Assembly: GCA_020852855.1 (NCBI GenBank) | Contig: JADZAA010000024.1 | Location: 1-59,787, forward strand | Direction of reading: 5' to 3' | Origin: Bacteroidota bacterium | GTDB lineage: Bacteria; Bacteroidota; Ignavibacteria; Kapaibacteriales; UBA961 | Length of the DNA: 59,787 nucleotides | Shown: positions 1 to 8,298 of the stretch, piece after piece | How the letters are laid out: every line of letters begins with the position of its first letter | How positions within the stretch are numbered: the first letter of the stretch is position 1 | Program-made: the position numbers and the translations under genes | The notes under the pieces: generated by a model | Told to the model about the DNA's origin: nothing | The model's database searches: none | Seen by the model: only the letters and a program-made list of their open reading frames with translations

Positions 1-99
1 AGGATATTATCCGACCGATTAAGATTGCGCAATATAAATTTTTACAATGAAGTATTAGAAGTTTGTGCAGGTTTATGGAATTATTGTCTAACTAATTGA
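1..99 (+). CDS. C-terminal fragment of a transposase, probably DDE_Tnp_4/IS5-like (5' end outside window)
   Basis: Frame 1 reads RILSDRLRLRNINFYNEVLEVCAGLWNYCLTN*, resembling the conserved tail (FkILSerxRnRxxxF...) of DDE_Tnp_4-type transposases; followed by a terminal-repeat-like sequence at 111-126. Confidence 0.55.
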   Translation, partial: RILSDRLRLRNINFYNEVLEVCAGLWNYCLTN

Positions 100-110
100 T
101 TTACAATGTA

Positions 111-126
111 ACAACTACTCTAATAT
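111..126 (-). repeat. Putative IS terminal inverted repeat (right end of left-edge IS copy)
   Basis: acaactactctaatat; reverse complement atattagagtagttgt matches 15/16 with 59661-59676 atattagagttgttgt at the opposite window edge. Confidence 0.55.
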
Positions 127-130
127 ACTT

Positions 131-3100
131 TTATTTTACGATTACTACACGCAGAGCCGATGTTTTTGTTGGTGTTCGTAAAATTGCCGAATAAATGCCC
201 GAAGCCAGTAGTTCTGTCGGGAGATTTATTTCTCTTGCATAGCCCGACGGTGTTAACATTCCTATATTCCACCGCTCCGAAAACACGATGCGTCCTTGAG
301 AATTTACCAATTCGAGAATGTGGTCGCCAATTTCGACGGAATATGCTTTTACCGTTAAATTTTCGTCGGCCGGAATAGGTGCTGCAACCAAACCGAAAAC
401 ACGAATCTCATCATCGTTCAAAAGTCGTTTGCCGCCTTTTTCGCAAAGAACAAATTGCAAGTGTCCGTTTATCATCGAATCTACTCGCGCAGGCGTTCCT
501 GCCGTCCAATTAAATTGAACCCAGCGCAAAGAATCTTGTTCGATACTGCCGAGTAATGCCACACCGCGTACTTCCGCAATAATACTTTCGGGTTCGGAAG
601 TCGAAAAATTATCACCGACGATACGAATGGTTCTTTGTCGCGTCGCGGAATTTATACTTGTGGTTAAAGTGCCTCCTATTGCAGAAGTAGGCACAAATAA
701 TCGCTCGTCAACGGTAAATTCGGCAAGAAACGAAGCGTTTGTCATAGCAATATTGGCGGGTGTCAAGCGTAGCCGAATAGGAATATGATAATCTATTGCC
801 GACGGATCCACATTTTTATCTGTCGGCAGAATTACGGTAGAGCGCAAAGTAGGTTTGCCTATTCCGGTTACGGTAATTTTGCGAATATCGTCGCATGGCG
901 ACGACTGCAACAGTTGCAGCGTATCAATGAAATCGCCGGCAGTCTGCGGAATAAATTCTATTGTCATTGTAACCGTTTCGCCGGGTGCAATAGTTGTGGG
1001 GCGCGGTCGCGGCGGGTCAAGCGTAGCCGTAAATATTCCGCCTTTAGCCCACTGAACGCGGTCAATAGTAATCGGACGGCTGCTTATATTGGTAATGGTC
1101 AATCGTTGTTGAGCTGAAGTCAGCATTTCAACTATGCCGAATACAACGTTGCCGGGCGCGGCAAGCAGAGGCGTTTCACGTTCGCCGCGTAATCGCGTCA
1201 GAAAATCGCGTGTGGTGCCGTTAAGCAAAGCTTTGGTTGTAATCTCGGCCGATTTTATGCCGTCGGTGGAATTGGCCGGATTAAACATTACGTAGCGTAT
1301 AAAACGCTCGGTTGAATTAAGAATAACGGGAAAACTGACGGGTGCGGTAAAAGTAAAGTCTGCCGCATCGGGGCCGGTTATTTGCATATCGAGGATTTGC
1401 AGTGGTGCTAATCCTGAATTTGCAAATACAACTGAATCGAGGGCAGTTTCACAAGAAGCAATTTTACCGAAATCAAGCATATTACCGAAGGACAGAGTAG
1501 CCTCCACAGCGGTAATTTCTATAATTACATTTTGCGTATCTGGACAAGGCTGTGCAAAAATAATTCGTGCCGTATCACGAATTATTCCTCCTTGATTTGC
1601 CGTCATTTTTACATTAAAACTCACAATATCATTAGGATTCATTAAAATTGTTTGCGGTGTTACAGTGGAACGCGACGATAATACCGAAACAATTGAAACG
1701 GGTATTGTGCCTAAGTTTTCTACGGGGAAACTTATATCCACAGATTGCGGAACAGGAATAATGCCGCCACTGATAATATTTTGCGGAAGTTTAATTTGCG
1801 GTGTTTCTTTGCGTCCGGAAATGGGCAAATCTATTCGCGGCTGTGTTAAATCGTCGGTCGGAATAGTCAGAATGGCCGTATTAAGTCCTGCTGTACCGAG
1901 AGGTGCATTAAATCGTATTATATATTGCACGGAATCGCCCTGATGAAGCACATAAGGGGTTGCAGGTTGCTTGATTATTGAAAAAGCGGAATAATTCTGC
2001 CCGGTAATAATCGCTTGTTCGGTCAAAGTTGCATCGGCCGCGCCGTAATTTTTTAATGTAACGGAATCATCTTTAAAATCACATTGGGAAGTATTGCCGA
2101 AAATAAATGACGGTGCAGATGTACGTAAATCCGAACTAATTCCTTGCCCCGCAAAAAGTAGTCGTGCAGTATCGGGGCAAGTATTGGCTAATGTAAGCGA
2201 GCGTATCTCCAGAAATGCTGTGTCAAAATTTTCATTTGTCGGCGTATATTCCACTTGAATTTTTACAGTTCCGCCGGGCGGAATAATCGGCGAAGCCGGC
2301 TGAACCGATATTATGCGGAACGGTGCGGGCAAAGCGGGCGGAAAGTTGGAAAGTTCAGCAGGAGCATTTCCTGTATTTTTTAATTCTACTTCCAGCGTTT
2401 TGGTTGTTCCTACACGAGTTCTCGAAAATTGCCCCGTTCCCGTAAATTCCAATTGTGTTTCTATGCCTTCGCCAATAAGAACAAGCGTATCGGCAAAATC
2501 ACATTCGTCGAGAACAACAATCATTCGTGCTGTCATTTTACCGCGCGAACGTGCCGTAAATCCTATTGCAAGGTCAATATCCTCGCCTGCGTCGGCTATT
2601 GTTGCTCCGCTGAAAGCCGCGTCGAAATGCGCTCTGTCCGTTAGATTCAGCATTGCTGCCGCGATTCTTTTTGAAGAGCGATTCTGAAGCGTGGCTGATG
2701 TATATGATGATTCCCCCAAACACAATTTACCGAAGTCAATGGTATCAATAACTACGGAGTTTGTACGATTAAGAAATTGTGTAAATAAGGTATCGCGAGA
2801 AGACAGAAACTCTATTGACCAAGGGCTTTTTCCTTTTTCGGGGTCATTATTGTTAAGAATTAGCGAATCGGAGAATGTAAGCAGATTTGTTCCTAACGGC
2901 GGTTGAAATTTCACTATTATATTTCCGGCTGATTGCGGAGCAATTTTCATCGGGAAAGCCGGCGATATAACTGAGAATCCTTGATTACCTTTTTTCCAGA
3001 TAGGAGGGTCTATTATTAAATCTGCGGCACCGTCGTTTTTCACTTGCAGAGTATCGAATGAAGATGCACCCGGGCAAATAACACGCGATAAAATTCGGCT

Positions 3101-4945
3101 TCGCTGCGAGGCAATTATAGGCTGGTCGGCAATAATAATAATATTTGCGGCCGATTGCGACATAACAACATCCGGCTCCATTAAATACGGCCGAGAATCG
3201 GGATTCGTAATTCTTTGCGCTCCAACAATATAGTAACGCGAATCTCTGAAAATTCGAGGGTCATTCAAGTCTATAGGTAAAAACCAGGTATTTTGATAGC
3301 CAGCTATTGTACTATCTACAATTGTCCAAGGTCCAAATTCTGGTTTTATGAATATAATCACGGGCAGTCCGTTGCCGCTGCCGCGTAGTGTAAATACTCT
3401 TTTTACAACAGATTGTGTATCTGTGGTCGGACCTTGGAATAAAGAGCCGTCAATATTTGTCGAAGTTGGGGGTTGCATTACCGGGCAGTCGTAACGGAAG
3501 CGCCCGTGCCCGCCGCGAGGTGCGGTGTTTGCCGGTGTAGAATATCCTCCGCCGCGTACATCGGAACTCCATGCCGCTATATTCAGTTTTGCCTGCAAAC
3601 CTATATGCCCACCCGCACCGCTTCCGCCTCGTGTTCCTTGGTCTTCGCCTAAACCGCCGACAGATGAGAAATTAACGTTTAAAACAGCGCGTGCGGCAAC
3701 TCTTATTGCACCGCCGCCGCCACCGCCGCCACCGGCACAACCGCCGGTGACCTCTTGCGGATTACCGCTTGCGCCGCCCGAACCGCCTGCAATGGGAACT
3801 ACGCATTTATTGCCGTGCATTTTTCCGCCGTTACTGCGTGTAGGGCTGTCGCCATCTGTTCCGTAGCCGCCTGCGCCGCCTTGTTCGCTTTGGCTTTGTC
3901 CCGTCCCGCCGCCATAGCCGCCGGTTATCGTATTGGAATTGGAACCGTTCCAGCCCGTTCCCGATAATCCGAACGGGTGTCCCGTTCCGCCGCCGGCACT
4001 TTCCACTGTATTCGGTTGCGCTTCGCCGCCCGGAACACCGTTCAGAGAAAGTCCTCCTATATCTTGACTTGCAAGGTTCCTGCCGCTTCCCGCGCCGGAA
4101 AATTTATATACATTGTCACGGTCAAAAAGCGGTGGAACCCCTTTATTGTTGCGCCCGCCGCGTGCGCCGCCTGTATAACCGTCACCGCCATTGCTGCCGT
4201 CTGCGCCACCGCCGACTAAAGTCGCATCGCAAGAACGGCCGGCCCCGCCGCCACCGCCAGGTCCGCCATTCATGCCATTGCCGTTAGTTTGAACGGTTGT
4301 CCCCCCCGGACTTTGTATTACGCCTTGTGCTAACAGAATAAACGGCAAATATCCCTGATTGCCGGGAGTAGACGGGTCGCAATCGGCTGTATTTACGGTG
4401 TAAGTTCCCGGAGCCAGCACCATACTGTCAACAAGCATAGCACCGCGCCGCGAACGCTTGCCCAGAGAGCCCGCGCCCAATACTCGCTCGGGGTTACCGG
4501 TTTTATCGCCGAAGCGAAACGGTCTGACTATGTAGAAAGTATCTATATTCGACCGTACTCCATTGACCGTAACTTCGATTGGAATACGAAATTCAGGAGA
4601 AAGGCGCTCCCAATCGTCGGAATTCGGAGGAAAAGGCAATGTAGGACGCACGAAAATATGCGTTGAAATTAATTTACCATTCCAACTGATAATTAGTGGC
4701 CCGATAATGACTTTCGACGAGTCAGCGGGATTGACCAAGCGCAACCTGACCGCATCGCCCGGATTGTTCAGCGAAATACCGTCGGGGCCAAAAGTTCCGT
4801 CGGCATTATACGGTGCATAAACCTCCAAATACGTATTCATATTCGGAGTGCCTATATCGGGCAAAATATAGGAAACGGTCGGTTGTGCGAAAGCGATTAT
4901 ATAACCGAACGTTAAAGCGGTGAAAAGCGAAAGAAAGCATTTCAT
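131..4945 (-). CDS. Large secreted choice-of-anchor-D-type repeat protein with T9SS type A-like C-terminal sorting domain
   Basis: Start refined to ATG at 4945 (MKCFLSLFTALTFGYIIAFAQ, signal-peptide-like); Gly-rich low-complexity segment; repeated DFGxxxxCExxxdsVxlxNxGxxxL modules; C-term LVNSQGRIVFSE...GIYSAILRTPTKTSALRVVIVK. Confidence 0.8.
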   Translation of the reverse strand: MKCFLSLFTALTFGYIIAFAQPTVSYILPDIGTPNMNTYLEVYAPYNADGTFGPDGISLNNPGDAVRLRLVNPADSSKVIIGPLIISWNGKLISTHIFVRPTLPFPPNSDDWERLSPEFRIPIEVTVNGVRSNIDTFYIVRPFRFGDKTGNPERVLGAGSLGKRSRRGAMLVDSMVLAPGTYTVNTADCDPSTPGNQGYLPFILLAQGVIQSPGGTTVQTNGNGMNGGPGGGGGAGRSCDATLVGGGADGSNGGDGYTGGARGGRNNKGVPPLFDRDNVYKFSGAGSGRNLASQDIGGLSLNGVPGGEAQPNTVESAGGGTGHPFGLSGTGWNGSNSNTITGGYGGGTGQSQSEQGGAGGYGTDGDSPTRSNGGKMHGNKCVVPIAGGSGGASGNPQEVTGGCAGGGGGGGGAIRVAARAVLNVNFSSVGGLGEDQGTRGGSGAGGHIGLQAKLNIAAWSSDVRGGGYSTPANTAPRGGHGRFRYDCPVMQPPTSTNIDGSLFQGPTTDTQSVVKRVFTLRGSGNGLPVIIFIKPEFGPWTIVDSTIAGYQNTWFLPIDLNDPRIFRDSRYYIVGAQRITNPDSRPYLMEPDVVMSQSAANIIIIADQPIIASQRSRILSRVICPGASSFDTLQVKNDGAADLIIDPPIWKKGNQGFSVISPAFPMKIAPQSAGNIIVKFQPPLGTNLLTFSDSLILNNNDPEKGKSPWSIEFLSSRDTLFTQFLNRTNSVVIDTIDFGKLCLGESSYTSATLQNRSSKRIAAAMLNLTDRAHFDAAFSGATIADAGEDIDLAIGFTARSRGKMTARMIVVLDECDFADTLVLIGEGIETQLEFTGTGQFSRTRVGTTKTLEVELKNTGNAPAELSNFPPALPAPFRIISVQPASPIIPPGGTVKIQVEYTPTNENFDTAFLEIRSLTLANTCPDTARLLFAGQGISSDLRTSAPSFIFGNTSQCDFKDDSVTLKNYGAADATLTEQAIITGQNYSAFSIIKQPATPYVLHQGDSVQYIIRFNAPLGTAGLNTAILTIPTDDLTQPRIDLPISGRKETPQIKLPQNIISGGIIPVPQSVDISFPVENLGTIPVSIVSVLSSRSTVTPQTILMNPNDIVSFNVKMTANQGGIIRDTARIIFAQPCPDTQNVIIEITAVEATLSFGNMLDFGKIASCETALDSVVFANSGLAPLQILDMQITGPDAADFTFTAPVSFPVILNSTERFIRYVMFNPANSTDGIKSAEITTKALLNGTTRDFLTRLRGERETPLLAAPGNVVFGIVEMLTSAQQRLTITNISSRPITIDRVQWAKGGIFTATLDPPRPRPTTIAPGETVTMTIEFIPQTAGDFIDTLQLLQSSPCDDIRKITVTGIGKPTLRSTVILPTDKNVDPSAIDYHIPIRLRLTPANIAMTNASFLAEFTVDERLFVPTSAIGGTLTTSINSATRQRTIRIVGDNFSTSEPESIIAEVRGVALLGSIEQDSLRWVQFNWTAGTPARVDSMINGHLQFVLCEKGGKRLLNDDEIRVFGLVAAPIPADENLTVKAYSVEIGDHILELVNSQGRIVFSERWNIGMLTPSGYAREINLPTELLASGIYSAILRTPTKTSALRVVIVK

Positions 4946-5139
4946 GGTTTTGTCCGAAAAATTAAGGCATATCGCTTTGACGAAAGAAAAAACTGCCGCA
5001 AAGATAGACAAAATTACCGGCGTTTTATTTCATTTGTAAACAATGCAAATAAAGCAGTACGCAAAGAGCAGGCAAAGTTAAAAAGCAGGCGAAAAAACGA
5101 TGCAGGAACAGATTCTGTTTTTCAACGGAAAAAGCGGAT

Positions 5140-8004
5140 TCAATGCGCCTCGTCCCAATTTGCTCCAACGCCGATTTCCACAACAAGAGGAATATCGCCA
5201 AGCGGATACGCAGATTCCATCTGTTCTTTGACCAATGTGCGCATATCGTCAAGTTCGTCGCTGTAGGTTTCGAATACCAATTCGTCGTGAATTTGCAAAA
5301 CCATAAGCGACCTCATACGCGCCTTTTTCATTGCCGCCCTTACGTTTATCATTGCAATTTTCATCATATCGGCGGCAGCACCCTGTATGGGCATATTTAT
5401 GGCGGCGCGCTCTGCTGCTTGTCGTAATGTTTGATTTCGGCTCGTAATTAAAGGAAAATACTTGCGTCGGCCAAGTAAAGTTCGCGCATATCCCTTCTCT
5501 CGCGCCGTCGCCAAAGTTTCGTCCATGTAGCGGCGAATACCAACATATTTTGTAAAGTATTGCTCTATAATCAGCCTCGCTTCGTCGCGCGGAATACCCA
5601 GTTGCTGGGCAAGCCCGAAAACCCCTTGTCCGTACATTATTCCGAAATTAACGGTTTTTGCTATACGCCTTTGCTGTGCATCCACTTTGTCGAGTTCCAC
5701 TCCGAACAAAGTAGCCGCCGTAGCCGCGTGTATATCTTTTCCATGCCGAAAAGCGTCTGTCAATGCCGCGTCGCCGGCCATAGCCGCCATTATGCGAAGT
5801 TCAATTTGGGAGTAATCCGCCGACATCAAAACCGCATTAGGCAAGTGCGCCGCAAATGCTCGCCGAATAGAGCGCCCTATTTCGGTTCGGACGGGTATAT
5901 TTTGTAAATTTGGCGATGATGAAGAAAGCCGTCCCGTTCCTGCGGCCGTCTGATTGAACGTTGTATGAATTCGCCCCGTCCGCAAATTGACCATTCGCGG
6001 CAATGCATCAACATAAGTAGACTGTAATTTCTGAAACTGACGGTATTCGAGTATCATTCCTGCCACAGGAAAATCGGGCGCAAGTTTTGAAAGTGCCGAA
6101 ACATCGGTACTATAGCCCGATTTTGTCTTTTTTTGCATCGGGAGCATCATCTTTTCAAATAAAATTTCCCCGACTTGCTTTGGTGAATCTATATTAAATT
6201 CTACTCCCGTTTCACGATATATATTGCTTCGAAGCAGCCGAGTTTCATTTTGGATTTTCAATGAAATTGTTTCAAGTGCAGAAACGTCTATTGCAACACC
6301 GTTAAATTCCATTTCAGCAAGAACTTCTACCAGCGGAAATTCAATGCGCCGCGCTATTTCGGCTACGTTTTCTTCATCTATTTTTTTGTTGAGGATATGA
6401 TAAAGTTTCAGAGTAACGTCTGCATCTTCGGCGGCATATTCCGTGATTTTATCGAGAGGCACATCGAGCATCGAGCCTTGTTTTTTTTCGCCTATGAGCG
6501 CGGTAATCGGTATTGTTTTGTAATTCATCCAACGTTCCGCAAGTGCGTCCATATTATGCGGCATATCGGGATTTATCGCATAATCAGCCAGCATCGTGTC
6601 GAAAGCGACGGGCGCAACGCGAATATTATGGCGAAGTAAAATCAAAGCGTCAAATTTCAAATTCTGACCGATTTTGGGTAAATTTGGTCGTTCTAACAAT
6701 TCTTTCAATTCAGGCGCAATATCGAACCATTGCAACCGATCGGCCGAATATCCGGTTTTCGGCTCGGCAAAAAGCGAGTTTTGCTCTTTGTCTTCCTCGT
6801 TATCGGGTTCGTCTGTATAAGGCTCTGTCGCCACAAAAAATGCGCGTTCTTCCCTTGCGCAAAGAGCAACGCCCACGATACCGCAATTCATGGCATCGAG
6901 CGAGGTTGTTTCCAAATCCACGGAAAGAACGTCGGCCGCGGTAAGTTCGCGTATCATATCTCGGAATCCGCCAAACGAATTAACGAGAATATATTCGTGC
7001 GGAACTTCCTTGACCGTCAATGATTGCAACTGTGCACCGCTGTGCGCCGGCGTTGCATTTTCCTTGTTGCCGACAACACTTGTTCCAGATGTGTTTTTTT
7101 CGGTAGCCTGCGATTTTTCAGGGAAAAACTCCGCTATTTTTTTGTTCCATTTGTTCCGCAGCGTATTAAAATTCATTTTTACAAAAAAAGCATCTATCGG
7201 CACCGAACCGTCGGGACTCCAAAGGCAATCGCCCATTTCAATATCGTACGGAACTTCGCTGTGAATTGTAACAAGCTCTTTCGAGAGGAAAGCCATCGGG
7301 CGATTTTCTTCGAGTTTTTTCCGCGTTGTTCCATTTGGTATTTCCTCTATTCGTTCATAGATTTTTTCTAAAGAGCCGAATTGCAAAATCAACGGAATTG
7401 CAGTTTTTTCGCCTATACCTTTAACGCCCGGCACATTGTCGGAGGAGTCGCCTGTAAGTGCAAGTACATCAACAACTTGTTCGGGTAGTACGCCGAATTT
7501 TTCTTTTACTGAATTTGTATCGTACAGGTCATATTCGCCCGAATCTCTGCTTGGCCGCAGGATTTTAACACGCTCATTAACCAATTGAAAATAATCTTTA
7601 TCGGACGTAATGCAATATGCCTCCGCGCCTTGTTCGGCGGTTTTTCGGGCAAGAGTTCCCACAATATCGTCTGCTTCGTAGCCGGACATTTCTATGCGGC
7701 GTATTCCAATTGCATCAATAAACTCTTTGATACGAAGCAGTTGCGGCGCAAGGTCTTCGGGAAATGCTTGTCGGTTAGCCTTGTAATCTACGTATTTTTC
7801 ATGACGAAACGTAGGCCCTTTCGAATCAAAAACAGCAACGATATATTTAGGTTTTTCTCGTTCTAAAAGCGAGGTTATCATATTTGCAAAGCCAAATACG
7901 GCACTTGTTGGCTCGCCCGTAGCCGTTTTAAGCCCCATACGATTCAAGGCATGATAGGCTCGAAAAACTAACCCCATTGCATCAATCAAATATAAGCGTT
8001 CCAT
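5140..8004 (-). CDS. polA: DNA polymerase I (5'-3' exo, 3'-5' exo and polymerase domains)
   Basis: YLIDAMGLVFRAYHA, exo motif DLETTSLD, YAAEDADVT, polymerase motifs DYSQIELRIMA and RRIAKTVNFGIMYG, QIHDELVFE. Confidence 0.97.
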   Translation of the reverse strand: MERLYLIDAMGLVFRAYHALNRMGLKTATGEPTSAVFGFANMITSLLEREKPKYIVAVFDSKGPTFRHEKYVDYKANRQAFPEDLAPQLLRIKEFIDAIGIRRIEMSGYEADDIVGTLARKTAEQGAEAYCITSDKDYFQLVNERVKILRPSRDSGEYDLYDTNSVKEKFGVLPEQVVDVLALTGDSSDNVPGVKGIGEKTAIPLILQFGSLEKIYERIEEIPNGTTRKKLEENRPMAFLSKELVTIHSEVPYDIEMGDCLWSPDGSVPIDAFFVKMNFNTLRNKWNKKIAEFFPEKSQATEKNTSGTSVVGNKENATPAHSGAQLQSLTVKEVPHEYILVNSFGGFRDMIRELTAADVLSVDLETTSLDAMNCGIVGVALCAREERAFFVATEPYTDEPDNEEDKEQNSLFAEPKTGYSADRLQWFDIAPELKELLERPNLPKIGQNLKFDALILLRHNIRVAPVAFDTMLADYAINPDMPHNMDALAERWMNYKTIPITALIGEKKQGSMLDVPLDKITEYAAEDADVTLKLYHILNKKIDEENVAEIARRIEFPLVEVLAEMEFNGVAIDVSALETISLKIQNETRLLRSNIYRETGVEFNIDSPKQVGEILFEKMMLPMQKKTKSGYSTDVSALSKLAPDFPVAGMILEYRQFQKLQSTYVDALPRMVNLRTGRIHTTFNQTAAGTGRLSSSSPNLQNIPVRTEIGRSIRRAFAAHLPNAVLMSADYSQIELRIMAAMAGDAALTDAFRHGKDIHAATAATLFGVELDKVDAQQRRIAKTVNFGIMYGQGVFGLAQQLGIPRDEARLIIEQYFTKYVGIRRYMDETLATAREKGYARTLLGRRKYFPLITSRNQTLRQAAERAAINMPIQGAAADMMKIAMINVRAAMKKARMRSLMVLQIHDELVFETYSDELDDMRTLVKEQMESAYPLGDIPLVVEIGVGANWDEAH

Positions 8005-8298
8005 CTGAAGTCGGAAAAAATGAAAGAAATCTCCGGCAAAATTCCGTAAAACTTGTCGTTTACCGCCTTTTTACAGTCGGCAAAGCAAGTTTTTTATCTC
8101 GAAAATAGGAGCAAAACAAGAATTTAGAGATTAAAGTCCGCGTTTTGTCTTGGGAATTAAGGCAATTAGCGATTGCGGTGCACAAACGATAAGATTTGCT
8201 TGATTTTTGCGTGTTTCATCTTTTGGCGGACAAACGTCCGTACAATAGAAAAACGTATTTTTGCGCTGTGAATCCGTGATATTTATTGCCGCTGTGAT

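Noticed and set aside
3708-3735. ccgccgccgccaccgccgccacc repeat as possible microsatellite or G-quadruplex locus
   Set aside because: Simply encodes the Gly-rich segment of the T9SS protein on the minus strand.
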